A stretch of 64,000 nt of DNA from JBFMGD01 sp040751775 (GTDB lineage Bacteria > Bacillota > Dethiobacteria > DTU022): contig JBFMGD010000008.1 of NCBI GenBank assembly GCA_040751775.1, positions 1 through 64,000 of the forward strand, read 5' to 3'. The notes below the pieces were generated by a model. The model ran no database searches, was not told where the DNA came from, and saw nothing but the letters and a program-made list of their open reading frames with translations. A program made the translations under genes and the position numbers. Below are positions 40,481 to 49,223 of this stretch, piece by piece (the stretch's first letter is position 1; the number at the start of each line of letters is the position of its first letter).

Positions 40481-41401
40481 ATGAGTTTTAAAAGTCCGCA
40501 AGTAACCGTTTTGATGCCGGTGTTCAACGGTGAAAAGTACCTGGAGGAAGCCATCGGCAGTATTTTAAAGCAATCCTTTGTCGATTTTGAGCTGCTGATC
40601 ATAAACGACGGTTCCACCGACGGCAGTGCGGCGATCATTAATTCCTATCATGACCCGCGGGTTCGCCCGGTGCACAATGAAAAAAACCTGAAGCTGGCGG
40701 CTGCTTTAAACCGGGGTATCGCTTTGGCCCGGGGGGAATATATCGCCCGGATGGATTGCGACGATCTGAGCCTGCCCGAGCGTTTGAGCAGGCAGGTTTC
40801 TTTTCTGGACGAAAACCCGTCCTGCGGGCTGTGCGCGACAAACGCGGTTGCCGTAAATACCGCGGGAGAGAATCTATTTAACCTGTTTCCGGAAGAAACA
40901 GCCGTCCCGCTGGAATGGACATTAATCTGGGAAAACCCGATCGCTCATCCAACGGTGATGCTGCGTAAGAAATTCCTGTTGGAATTTGATCTCAAGTATC
41001 AAGATATTCCGTCGGAAGACTACGACCTGTGGTGCAGGCTGGTGCTGAGAGCGAAAATTTCCCGCATGTCCGAAGTTCTTTTACATTACCGGTACCATCC
41101 CGACAGCTCCTACAATGTAGAAAAAAAGCGACATCTTCTGCAGGCCATTGCTTCCAGCCGGGATTTGGCATTTGCCGTCACCCGGCAGGAAATCCCGGTA
41201 TTTCACGCTGATTTAACGATCTTTCCGAAAGCCATGGGTGAGCCGCCCAAGGTTTATGACACCGGTAGCGTAAATGAATGGTTGGCCCTGCTGTTGGCTA
41301 AATCACGGGAAAAATTTGGCTGGGATGACCGGGGCTATCAAAACGCTAAAGACGACAGCCGGCGGCTCCTTGCCAGGATAATGCCGGCGGCAAACGCATA
41401 G
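40481..41401 (+). CDS. GT2 family glycosyltransferase (paralogue of the gene at 54939-55859)
   Basis: A 306-residue GT-A enzyme: VTVLMPVFNGEKYLEEAIGS, LIINDGSTDGSAAII, the DxD-type ARMDCDDLSLPERL near residue 90, a conserved HPTVMLR and an EDYDLWCRLVLRA acceptor region near residue 185. It ends with a ~60-residue helical tail. The same overall protein, including the tail (RQAIASSRELA type), is encoded in inverted orientation 14 kb downstream. It is the last gene of the plus-strand glycan operon, 16 bp from the convergent wecB. Confidence 0.88.
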   Translation: MSFKSPQVTVLMPVFNGEKYLEEAIGSILKQSFVDFELLIINDGSTDGSAAIINSYHDPRVRPVHNEKNLKLAAALNRGIALARGEYIARMDCDDLSLPERLSRQVSFLDENPSCGLCATNAVAVNTAGENLFNLFPEETAVPLEWTLIWENPIAHPTVMLRKKFLLEFDLKYQDIPSEDYDLWCRLVLRAKISRMSEVLLHYRYHPDSSYNVEKKRHLLQAIASSRDLAFAVTRQEIPVFHADLTIFPKAMGEPPKVYDTGSVNEWLALLLAKSREKFGWDDRGYQNAKDDSRRLLARIMPAANA

Positions 41402-41416
41402 CCTAACCTCCTCATG

Positions 41417-42568
41417 TCAACCCTCCTCCCGGATACCGAAGTCCGGCGGGCGGGTTTTCAGGATTCCGAAATAATGAAAAATAGAGTCGCGGATGCGTTT
41501 GGAGGCCTGCCCGTCTCCGTACGGGTTAACCGCCCGTGCCATGGCCAGGTAGGTTTTCCTGTTATCCAGAAGCTCCCGGGCGGCGTGGTAGATATCTTGT
41601 TGCCGGGTACCCACCAGGCGCACCGTTCCGGCGGTTATCGCCTCGGGACGTTCGGTAACCTCCCGCAATACCAGCACCGGCCGTCCCAACGCGGGAGCTT
41701 CTTCCTGGATGCCTCCCGAATCGGTGAGGACAAGGTAACAGCGCGCCATCAGGTTATGAAAGGTAATCGTATCCAGGGGCTCCAGGAGCAGCACCTTCGG
41801 GCATTCACCCAGCGCTTTACGTACCGGATCCCGCACCGCGGGGTTGCGGTGTACGGGAAAAACCAGGTGGTATCCGCTGTCTTTCACCAGCCGCCGCAGG
41901 GCGGCACAGATCTCCTCCAGGGAGCGGCCCCAGCTTTCCCGGCGGTGCACCTCCGCCAGCAGGACCGGCTCGGTGAAATCGAGGGCTTGCAGTCGAGCGT
42001 CGCGGAAGCGGAAATCACGCCGCACTGTAGTCTTCAAGGCATCAATGACGGTGTTGCCGGTGACATAGATCTGTTCCGCCGGGATCCCTTCCCGCAGCAG
42101 GTTCTCCCGGGCCCCGGCGGTCGGCGCGAAGTGCAGGTCTGCCAGAGTCGCGGTAAGGCGGCGGTTAATCTCCTCGGGGAAGGGGCTGTCTTTGCGTCCG
42201 GTACGCAGCCCGGCCTCCACGTGTCCGACGGGACATCGCCGGTAAAAGGCGGCCAGGGCGGCGGTAAAGGTGGTGGTAGTATCGCCGTGAACCAGGACCA
42301 GGTCCGGGGCGGCAACAATGATCACTTCTTCCAGGCCGGCCAGTGAACGGCAGGTAATATCGCTCAGGCTTTGCCGCGGGCGCATCAGGTCCAGATCGTA
42401 ATCGGGAGAGATGTCGAAAATGTCCAGGACCTGATCGAGCATCTCCCGATGCTGTGCGGTAACAGCCACCAGGGCGTTGAACCGCGGGGTATTACGCAGC
42501 AGTTTCACCAGAGGCGCCATCTTGATCGCTTCCGGGCGAGTTCCGAAGATAAAGAGTACCGCCGGCAT
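41417..42568 (-). CDS. wecB: UDP-N-acetylglucosamine 2-epimerase (non-hydrolysing)
   Basis: A 383-residue GT-B-fold epimerase: FIFGTRPEAIKMAPLVKLL (residues 5-23), HGDTTTTFTAAL, HVEAGLRTGRKDSPFPEEIN (classical WecB motif, near residue 115) and TDSGGIQEEAPALGRPVLVL near residue 285. It interconverts UDP-GlcNAc and UDP-ManNAc. It differs from the CapG-like epimerase at 33287 in the EAGLRTG motif, so the two act on different sugars. It is the 3'-terminal gene of the minus-strand group and converges with the GT2 gene on the other strand. High GC compared with the 28-33 kb genes. Confidence 0.93.
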   Translation of the reverse strand: MPAVLFIFGTRPEAIKMAPLVKLLRNTPRFNALVAVTAQHREMLDQVLDIFDISPDYDLDLMRPRQSLSDITCRSLAGLEEVIIVAAPDLVLVHGDTTTTFTAALAAFYRRCPVGHVEAGLRTGRKDSPFPEEINRRLTATLADLHFAPTAGARENLLREGIPAEQIYVTGNTVIDALKTTVRRDFRFRDARLQALDFTEPVLLAEVHRRESWGRSLEEICAALRRLVKDSGYHLVFPVHRNPAVRDPVRKALGECPKVLLLEPLDTITFHNLMARCYLVLTDSGGIQEEAPALGRPVLVLREVTERPEAITAGTVRLVGTRQQDIYHAARELLDNRKTYLAMARAVNPYGDGQASKRIRDSIFHYFGILKTRPPDFGIREEG

Positions 42569-42668
42569 CGTGGGCTTACAACCTTCCCAGAGATTTTAAC
42601 AACAGTGCCGCATTTAAAACAGGCTTATTTCAAAGCATATTCCCGGGAGATATTCTATGTTCATCACG

Positions 42669-43478
42669 TTAGTTTTCCTCTCCCTGGCACGGCGGTATAT
42701 CCCAGTGCATCGTACCCTTGATTACATAATAAGCCAGCGCAAATCTGAGCATGAATTTATCAAGCAGGGGACCATCCTGGCGGCCGGCGACCCACCTTAA
42801 AAAATCGGTAAAAACACCGATTCTTTGAACCATGATATCCGTTGGAAAAGTGCTCCTGACACTGCTTAAGGGATTATTGCAGTATATCAGCAGCGGCTCC
42901 TTCAGGAAAGCGATATCCGTGTACGCGGCCACCCGCAGCCAGAAGGCATAGTCTTCGATTAAATCGGGGGTTTCCGGAAAACCCCTCACATTTTCCATCA
43001 GGGAAAAGTGCACCAGCCCCGAGCTACAAATTACCGGGTTATTCCGGATCAGGTTTTTAAAAATTATTATTTCTTCAGGCCAGTTGGACATCTCACCCGC
43101 GATCCCTTTCCCGGGGATGTGGGCATGGGCGTTGGTGCAAGCGGCGAGGCAATTTAATTTTTTCGCCGCGGCCAGCTGTTTATCCAGCTTTTCCGGCAGC
43201 CACTCGTCATCGCTGTCGAGAAATGCCAGCCATTCTCCCTTGGCTGCCCAAATCCCCCTGTTCCGGGGGACTGCGGGCAGGCCGCTGTGCTCACCTTCCA
43301 GCCAGCGGATCCGCGGGTCACCGATAGACTCTACCATATCCCTGGAACTATCCGTGGAGCCGTCATCACAGACCAGTACCTCGAACGGTGCAAGCGTCTG
43401 GTTGAGAGCGCTGTGGATGGCTTTTGCAATCAGATCGGCCCTGTTGAAGGTGGGGATGATTACTGAAACAAGATCCAT
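42669..43478 (-). CDS. GT2 family glycosyltransferase
   Basis: A 269-residue GT-A enzyme: VSVIIPTFNRADLIAKAIHS, VCDDGSTDSSRDMV, the catalytic-type AFLDSDDEWLPEKL near residue 88, and a C-terminal EDYAFWLRVAAYT acceptor motif. ATG 43478 is preferred over ATG 43484, because GGGAG lies 9 nt from the former and only 3 nt from the latter. It follows the TPR-tailed transferase gene on the same strand after an 86-nt spacer holding a hairpin. Specificity is unknown. Confidence 0.88.
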   Translation of the reverse strand: MDLVSVIIPTFNRADLIAKAIHSALNQTLAPFEVLVCDDGSTDSSRDMVESIGDPRIRWLEGEHSGLPAVPRNRGIWAAKGEWLAFLDSDDEWLPEKLDKQLAAAKKLNCLAACTNAHAHIPGKGIAGEMSNWPEEIIIFKNLIRNNPVICSSGLVHFSLMENVRGFPETPDLIEDYAFWLRVAAYTDIAFLKEPLLIYCNNPLSSVRSTFPTDIMVQRIGVFTDFLRWVAGRQDGPLLDKFMLRFALAYYVIKGTMHWDIPPCQGEEN

Positions 43479-43508
43479 GATCATTCACTCCCGTGTTTTT
43501 ACTATTCC

Positions 43509-43530
43509 GGCATTCAGAATTCAGAATGCC
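43509..43530. promoter_or_regulatory. Short hairpin between two minus-strand transferase genes
   Basis: GGCATTC (43509-43515) pairs with GAATGCC (43524-43530) around an 8-nt loop that itself contains GAATTC. There is no T-run on either side. It may be an mRNA-processing or stability element in the minus-strand operon. Confidence 0.4.
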
Positions 43531-43570
43531 CCAAGAATATGCTTCTCACAATTTACCAACCTTGGATTTA

Positions 43571-44677
43571 CTATAAACGCCAGGGGGCAGCCACCGCGGT
43601 ATATTTTTTATACCACCCCAGACCTTTGATCTGGTCCAGGGGTTCACTATAATCGGGCTTTAACTCCAGGGCTCTCCGGTAATGATGGTACGCTTCTTCC
43701 TTTCGCCCCATTAAAGATAAAGCTTCCCCCGTATAATTTTCGATCAAATGGTCACGCACTGGAGATGCCTCCAGCAAGGTTAAGGCTGCCTGATAATGGC
43801 CCGCCATCAGTTTGGCGATCGCTTCGACAAAGTGCTTTGCTTCGGGGGATACAGCCAATTTGATTGCTTTGCCAATCCAGGCGGGGGCGTCCTTGCCCAT
43901 GGCCCGCCGCAGGAGGATCAGGGCAATTATGGCACAGGCTTTAGCCTGGTTATCGGTTGTACCGGATTTTTCCCAGTCCAATTCGGGAACCAGCTCGGCG
44001 ATGGTGTGGCGTTCCAGTAACTTCCGCACGTGTAAAAAATTGTTTTCGTAAGTGCTTTGATTGGTTAGATTGCCGGTATGGCGGCGATACAACAGCAGCG
44101 GCTGGGGAACATGAACGTTGAGCCAGCGGCGTGCCGTCCGGAAGACCATGTCAGTGTCGGTGCCGATATGCAGGGAAGTATCGTACCGGAACGAGTCGAA
44201 CACAGCCCGGCGGACCATCATGCTCGGGTTGTTAAAAGGGGTGCCCCACTTCAGAAAGAATCTCAACATGCGCGAGTTCTCGATATTGCCGCTGGCCAAA
44301 TAGAGAAATGGTTGGTCTTTTTCGTCGATATACATGATGTCCGAATGGACAAAACCGATCGCATCGCCGGTGAAGTGTTTTTTTAATATCTCGAAACGCG
44401 CCGGAACGGAGATGTCGTCGGAATCCTGAAAAACGATCAAATCACCTTTGGCCTGGTCAAGGGCCGTATTTCGCGCGGCGGCTTCGCCGCCGTTTTCCTG
44501 TTTAAAATACCTGATCCGGGGATCGTTATATGATAAGATAATCTCTTCGCTTTTATCGGTAGAACCGTCATTGACAACGATCAATTCGAAGTCTCTTTCG
44601 GTTTGATTGAACACGCTTTCCATGGTTTTCCTTAAGAACTGGGCGGCGTTGTATACAGGCATCATCACACTGATCAC
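43571..44677 (-). CDS. GT2 glycosyltransferase with C-terminal TPR-like region
   Basis: A 368-residue protein. The GT2 domain is at residues 1-210: ISVMMPVYNAAQFLRKTMES, VVNDGSTDKSEEII, FQDSDDISVPARFEIL (DxD), GTDTDMVFRTARRWL. The ~130-residue C-terminal part is helical with a TPR-like repeat at the end (ENYTGEALSLMGRKEEAYHH, then YRRALELKPDYSEPLDQI). GT2-TPR fusions are frequent in loci that glycosylate flagellin or spore-surface proteins, where the TPR part may bind the protein acceptor. It is on the minus strand, 19 nt after the neighbouring transferase-like gene. Specificity is unknown. Confidence 0.86.
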   Translation of the reverse strand: MISVMMPVYNAAQFLRKTMESVFNQTERDFELIVVNDGSTDKSEEIILSYNDPRIRYFKQENGGEAAARNTALDQAKGDLIVFQDSDDISVPARFEILKKHFTGDAIGFVHSDIMYIDEKDQPFLYLASGNIENSRMLRFFLKWGTPFNNPSMMVRRAVFDSFRYDTSLHIGTDTDMVFRTARRWLNVHVPQPLLLYRRHTGNLTNQSTYENNFLHVRKLLERHTIAELVPELDWEKSGTTDNQAKACAIIALILLRRAMGKDAPAWIGKAIKLAVSPEAKHFVEAIAKLMAGHYQAALTLLEASPVRDHLIENYTGEALSLMGRKEEAYHHYRRALELKPDYSEPLDQIKGLGWYKKYTAVAAPWRL

Positions 44678-44696
44678 TTGAAATATTGCCTCCTTA

Positions 44697-45476
44697 TTAA
44701 TATTTATTTAGGAGTTCATCAATCAGATCATTTTTATCCGGGGTTTTCCGCCAGTTGGAACCGTTGCAGGTGTGCAGCCAGTCCCCGGTATATTCGATAA
44801 AATTATCTACCTGCGGATCATCGCCTTCCCTTAACCGGACATAGTGCGGCGCCAGCGGCACCAGTATGGTCCTGTCAAAATCCTGATAAAGGGAACGCCA
44901 GTTCCCGCCGCCGGTATCACAACCGTACCCCGGCATAAAATTCACTTTCTTGTTTTTGACATAATCGTATTTAAAAAAACAGAGACCGGGGTGCAGGTAC
45001 CACCTGAAACCTTGGCCGGGGACGATCCTGCTTTGGGTAAGGCCGTAAAGAGTGGTTTCCTGTAAAATTTTCCTTATTTTAATCGGCCGGACCGGGTAAA
45101 TATCATGATCCAGAAAACCGAAGAAGTCTGCTTTTCTCTTATGGAAATAATTCTTGTAAATCCAGTTCAAAGCAAAACCATGCGATAAACTGGAATTGAT
45201 TCTTTTGCAGGGAATCCCGGGCAGCCTGATATAGGCGGTATCGAGTTCCCGGCACAGCCGCATGATTTTTTCCTGTTTGAGCGGGTCGGTTGAATTGTCG
45301 GCAACGGTATAGGCGTAAGGATCAAGAAAATACTTTTTCAACAACCTGATTTGGTGAGCGATCACCAGTTCATTGTTGAAAGCAATTGTGGCGATATCGA
45401 CCAAATTTGCGTCGGCCGGCGGTTTATCGTCGCAGTTGAAATGCAAAACATCGTCCAGGGTTAACCGAAAATACAT
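44697..45476 (-). CDS. Glycosyltransferase-like protein (GT-A fold, family unclear)
   Basis: A 259-residue protein. IATIAFNNELVIAHQIRLLK with YTVADNSTDPLKQEKIMRL (residues 28-75) resembles the nucleotide-binding half of GT-A enzymes. FFGFLDHDIYPVRPI near residue 118 is a DxD-like metal site. The C-terminal half (GYGCDTGGGNWRSLYQ, then YTGDWLHTCNGSNWRK) is Trp/Gly-rich and does not match a family I can name. It lies inside the minus-strand glycan group, 11 nt after the GT4 gene. A glycosyltransferase role is inference. Confidence 0.72.
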   Translation of the reverse strand: MYFRLTLDDVLHFNCDDKPPADANLVDIATIAFNNELVIAHQIRLLKKYFLDPYAYTVADNSTDPLKQEKIMRLCRELDTAYIRLPGIPCKRINSSLSHGFALNWIYKNYFHKRKADFFGFLDHDIYPVRPIKIRKILQETTLYGLTQSRIVPGQGFRWYLHPGLCFFKYDYVKNKKVNFMPGYGCDTGGGNWRSLYQDFDRTILVPLAPHYVRLREGDDPQVDNFIEYTGDWLHTCNGSNWRKTPDKNDLIDELLNKY

Positions 45477-45487
45477 GTTTAATGCTC

Positions 45488-46669
45488 CTAATCCTCGAGT
45501 AAACCGAGGTACAGCTTTTCATAATCCCGGGTGATTTTTTCCCAGGTAAAACTTTGTTGCCATGCCGCAAACCCGTTCTCTTGCATGGCTTCTCTTTTAC
45601 CGGCGTCATTGAAGAGATCTTCCAAGAGCCGGACCGACCCAATTATGTCGGCCCTGCTGTAAACATATTCCTTATAATCTATTTCCGTGGGCAATAACAG
45701 CCCGCCCCCGGACCACGCCACGATCTCCCCGGCATTCCCGGCGTCGGTGGTTAAAAACGGCGTTTTTGAAGCCATGGCCTCAAAGAGAACCAGGGGCGAG
45801 CATTCGAGATTGGACGGGAAAAGGAAAAGGTCTGCCGCGTGGTACGCGGCGATAGTGGTCTTTCGGGGCAGTTCGGCCACAATTATTTTTTTACGCGCGA
45901 GTGCGGCGGGCGGGGATGAGTTATATGCCGCCGCCGTTGCCGTGCAGTGCCTGGTGCACCCGCCGCCGCCGAAGGTATTGGCGATCAGCAAAAATGTCGC
46001 GTTATTAATCTCTGCCTGCCGGAATATCTGCAGTGCTTCGGCATGGCCTTTTAAGCCCGTGTGTGATCCCACGTGCAGGATCAGGAAGTGGCCGGCGGGA
46101 ATGCCCAATTCATGCCGGATATCTACCGCCGGCCGGGCTTGAAACTCATTGGCCCCCGCGCCGTTGGGAATCAGGGCCGTCCTGGTGATGCCGCATTCAC
46201 GGGCAAAGTGAATGTCCCGGTAATCGTCCGAAAGAAAAACATTCATATCGTATTTCTTGAACCATGATTTCATTGACGTAAAATAATCTTTGTACTCCGG
46301 CATGTAGAGCCCGGAAAATCCGGTCGGGACAAAGACTTTTTTAGCCTTGATCCGGTCCAGGATAGGCAGCATGATATCGGTGGCCCATTGTTGCGCCGCG
46401 AAATTGGCGATAATATCGCATTCCGCGTTGAGTAAAAAGTTGCGGTAGTGCGCCGTTTCCCCGTTCAACCCGCGCACGGCGTTGCCGGAAACAGAGAATT
46501 CAACGATCCTGACCCCGTTGATTATTTTGGCGGTCCTTTCGGGCAACCTGGTTGTGGCCACGGTAACCTCATGCCCCAGTTTAACCAGGCGTTCGGAAAG
46601 CTGTTTGACCACCTCCTGCATCCCGCCGACGGAGGGAGGGTAAAATTCGACCGTATGCAGTATTTTCAA
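45488..46669 (-). CDS. GT4-family (GT-B fold) glycosyltransferase
   Basis: A 393-residue enzyme. The acceptor-lobe start KILHTVEFYPPSVGGMQEVV with the conserved GG loop is at residues 2-21. The donor lobe opens LILHVGSHTGLKGHAEALQI at about 200, and the EX7E-type region FPSNLECSPLVLFEAMASKT lies at about 290-310. The stretch in between (FLLIANTFGGGGCTRHC) is unusual for the family. It overlaps the upstream methyltransferase-GT2 fusion gene by 4 bp and is followed after 11 nt by the next transferase-like gene. Specificity is unknown. Confidence 0.88.
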   Translation of the reverse strand: MKILHTVEFYPPSVGGMQEVVKQLSERLVKLGHEVTVATTRLPERTAKIINGVRIVEFSVSGNAVRGLNGETAHYRNFLLNAECDIIANFAAQQWATDIMLPILDRIKAKKVFVPTGFSGLYMPEYKDYFTSMKSWFKKYDMNVFLSDDYRDIHFARECGITRTALIPNGAGANEFQARPAVDIRHELGIPAGHFLILHVGSHTGLKGHAEALQIFRQAEINNATFLLIANTFGGGGCTRHCTATAAAYNSSPPAALARKKIIVAELPRKTTIAAYHAADLFLFPSNLECSPLVLFEAMASKTPFLTTDAGNAGEIVAWSGGGLLLPTEIDYKEYVYSRADIIGSVRLLEDLFNDAGKREAMQENGFAAWQQSFTWEKITRDYEKLYLGLLED

Positions 46670-48300
46670 GGCTGCCTCCTGTATTTTTCCAGCAATTTCT
46701 GTATATAGGCAAACTCACGCTCATACCAGGATACGGGAACGGAACCGTCGTACCCGCCCGGTTGGAAATGCGTACTCGCTTCAATCATCTCTTTCAGGCA
46801 GGCGCTGTCCAGGCCCTGGTATTCCTGAAGCCGGTTTACCCAGTAGCGGTAGGTTTCGCCAGCATCGGCCACTTCTCGCCGGGTGCGGGAAAGAGCCCTG
46901 GTGCTTAGCGCAAAATGGAAGACCAATCCGCCGATATTCTGGCCGAAAGCGCCGTCACGCGGGGTGAGCCCGATATAGCTGGTCAGCGGGATGTTAAACT
47001 TGGGTCCGAGACGGTTGATGTCGATAAAATGGTTGGCCGCCACACCGCTGTCGCACCCGGAGAGGTACGGCTCCCGGCCGGAGACGCCGGAAGCCCTGGT
47101 AAACCCGATCGTCTCGGAAACCACCTTGGCCAGCGCCGTGGGCATGATCCGGTAGAGGTTGTTGGTGCAGGTGAAGACCTCGTTGTCGAAAATACCGCCG
47201 TTGGTCCAGTAGCCGATCCATTTCCCCGCGTAGGTCTGCCACCAGGTATTGATCTGATCCTGGGAAAGGTATGGAACGGACAGCCCCGTATCCAGGCCTA
47301 CGGAGCTACAGCCGTATGTTTCCAGGAGCCGGATGGGGAAGGCCAGCCAGTCTTGGCTCAGCGGGAAGAGGTCGGCGTCAATGGCCGCCACGTACTGTTC
47401 CTTGACCAGTTTCAAACCATAATCAAGAAGCAACCCGATATCGGGTTCATGTTTGTTCGGCCTGTCAATGCGGTGGAACTCTATCCCCGGATCACCTTTA
47501 AACGCCTCCATCGCCTTTTCAAAACTGCCGTCGGCACTGGCATCATCCAAAACATAAACTTTTTCGTTTAAGTTTTCATGACGGTTCTGCCGGATCGTCT
47601 CCAGGCACGGCTTTAGGAACGGCCAGCTTTCCCAGTGGGGCAGCAGGACGGCAATCGAGCGGGGATGATCGCGGGCGTCGAGCGTAAAGCCCAGGACGCG
47701 GATATGCTTATATTCCTCTTTTATTTGCTGGCTGAACTCTTTTAACACCGGCGAGGTTGACCTGAGGGTATCGGGAGGGAGGAGCGGGATCCGGACACCC
47801 AGGAACTCTTCCAGCTCTCTGAGCCGGTAAAGAGGCACGCCAAGGGTGTCACTGACATCCATGGTGATCACCACCCGGTAACGGGCCAGGCGGATCATTT
47901 CATTAATCACCGCGCACAAGTCCGGCATCTCTTCCACCGCCGACACGCTGAAGACATAATCAAAGGAGTTGTCGGCAAAGGTTACTTTGGCTGCGTCGCA
48001 CACGACCAGCTTCTCTGCCGGCCACTTTCCCGCGTGCAGCGGGTGATCGACTTCATTTAAATTCCGGCAGTCAACAGATATCGTATTGGGGAAATTGGGA
48101 AATAAGACGAATGGATATGTCCCCCCGACATCCAGGGCTTTACCCGACGAAGGGATGCGGGAAGCCACGTAGGGGTATTCCCAGATCCTTTGCCAGAAGT
48201 AATCGGGAAGCGTATTTTGTTTGTTCCAGTTAATCCACAACGGCAAGCGCAGGTCATTACTGTTGGCCCAGCGGATATCGCTGACGGTCCAGTTTTTCAT
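46666..48300 (-). CDS. SAM methyltransferase - GT2 glycosyltransferase fusion
   Basis: A 544-residue two-enzyme protein. Residues 1-190 are a class I methyltransferase: GKALDVGGTYPFVLFP (motif I), ISVDCRNLNEVDHPL, and DNSFDYVFSVSAVEEM (the DxFDxV..V..H-type motif IV). Residues 215-480 are a GT-A domain: IAVLLPHWESWPFLKPCLET, VLDDASADGSFEKAM, AAIDADLFPLSQDWLA (DxD). The C-terminus is helical. Fusing a methyltransferase to a GT suggests methylation of the sugar being added (cap formation or an O-methyl rhamnose-like unit), which is inference. It overlaps both neighbours by 4 bp. Confidence 0.82.
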   Translation of the reverse strand: MKNWTVSDIRWANSNDLRLPLWINWNKQNTLPDYFWQRIWEYPYVASRIPSSGKALDVGGTYPFVLFPNFPNTISVDCRNLNEVDHPLHAGKWPAEKLVVCDAAKVTFADNSFDYVFSVSAVEEMPDLCAVINEMIRLARYRVVITMDVSDTLGVPLYRLRELEEFLGVRIPLLPPDTLRSTSPVLKEFSQQIKEEYKHIRVLGFTLDARDHPRSIAVLLPHWESWPFLKPCLETIRQNRHENLNEKVYVLDDASADGSFEKAMEAFKGDPGIEFHRIDRPNKHEPDIGLLLDYGLKLVKEQYVAAIDADLFPLSQDWLAFPIRLLETYGCSSVGLDTGLSVPYLSQDQINTWWQTYAGKWIGYWTNGGIFDNEVFTCTNNLYRIMPTALAKVVSETIGFTRASGVSGREPYLSGCDSGVAANHFIDINRLGPKFNIPLTSYIGLTPRDGAFGQNIGGLVFHFALSTRALSRTRREVADAGETYRYWVNRLQEYQGLDSACLKEMIEASTHFQPGGYDGSVPVSWYEREFAYIQKLLEKYRRQP

Positions 48301-49142
48301 CTTGACAATCCCTCCGCATTACTGAATATCAAATCAACTTCCTGGTGGCAAGCGTTGGGCAGATAGCCGCTGTACTTTGCCACATTTATACGGTAACCGA
48401 GTTCAAATAGCCGGCCCAATTGATCGACCGTATATTGAGGGTTGCTTCCGGCCCGGTTTGGCCAAACATTTTGCACCATATTAACCGGGCTGCAAAAAGC
48501 AATGGAGTGACGGCTGCACAGAAGGTAATTTCCCCGGTTCATAAAAATATGCTTATGCGCGGCCATCCGGCCTTCCAGCGTATTCGGGTTTGCAAACCCC
48601 AACTGCCGCAGCAAAGGTAAAATATCGCCGATCCTGTAAACCGAGCTGGATATCTCCAGGGGATAGCCGAAATCGCCTTCGGCGGAGCTCCAGTCATATT
48701 TTAAAAAGCCGCCGGCTGCTTCGCTGAACTCGGGTAGTTTCTGCGCAATGTCGCGGGAATAACAATATACCGTGTTGGACCCCAATCGAAGGGAAAATCC
48801 CAGGGCATCAGTGTTGTTTTCCAGGCCGGCTGTTACGTTTTCGACGGTAAAGTCCCGGACGAATATAGCGTCGTCTACCAGGAAAAGCACATATGCACCC
48901 GTTTCTAAACTTGACAGGACCTGTGGTTTAAAATCATTTTCCCGGATGAATTCCACGTCACCGTAATCACTGCTCAGCATATGGTAAAGGTCTTCATGGA
49001 AAGAGCCGGAAACGGTATAGAGTACCTTCAACTGCAGGTTTTGCCTATCCCGGCAATGCAGCGACAGCGAGCTGAATACAGCTTCCAGTTGCATGGCCCT
49101 GTCCTTGCTGAAGATCAGTCCAGTAACGGTATGGTCTTGCAT
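48297..49142 (-). CDS. Glycosyltransferase-like protein (GT-A fold, divergent)
   Basis: A 281-residue protein. VTGLIFSKDRAMQLEAVFSS (residues 5-24) and YVLFLVDDAIFVRDF near residue 88 give a nucleotide-binding strand and a DD metal-type motif of GT-A transferases. PLEISSSVYRIGDILPLL and LCSRHSIAFCSPVN follow. I do not recognise a numbered GT family; relatives known to me are annotated only as hypothetical or glycosyltransferase. It overlaps the fusion gene by 4 bp and lies in the same operon. Confidence 0.7.
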   Translation of the reverse strand: MQDHTVTGLIFSKDRAMQLEAVFSSLSLHCRDRQNLQLKVLYTVSGSFHEDLYHMLSSDYGDVEFIRENDFKPQVLSSLETGAYVLFLVDDAIFVRDFTVENVTAGLENNTDALGFSLRLGSNTVYCYSRDIAQKLPEFSEAAGGFLKYDWSSAEGDFGYPLEISSSVYRIGDILPLLRQLGFANPNTLEGRMAAHKHIFMNRGNYLLCSRHSIAFCSPVNMVQNVWPNRAGSNPQYTVDQLGRLFELGYRINVAKYSGYLPNACHQEVDLIFSNAEGLSR

Positions 49143-49223
49143 GGCTGCCCGCCTTTACCAACATTAATCTATTATATGAGTCGTGATCAGAGTGTGTAAC
49201 CGGTGATTTACATTTTTGATATA

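Noticed and set aside
41414..42346. A 310-codon plus-strand open frame
   Set aside because: It lies antisense within wecB, gives a His/Gln/Gly-rich translation without family motifs, and follows from the GC-rich codon pattern of the real gene.
43084..43629. 181-codon plus-strand open frame
   Set aside because: It is antisense to a GT2 gene with complete motifs and spans the intergenic hairpin. No ribosome site.
46915..47571. A 218-codon plus-strand open frame
   Set aside because: It is antisense to the methyltransferase-GT2 fusion gene, low in hydrophobic structure and without motifs.
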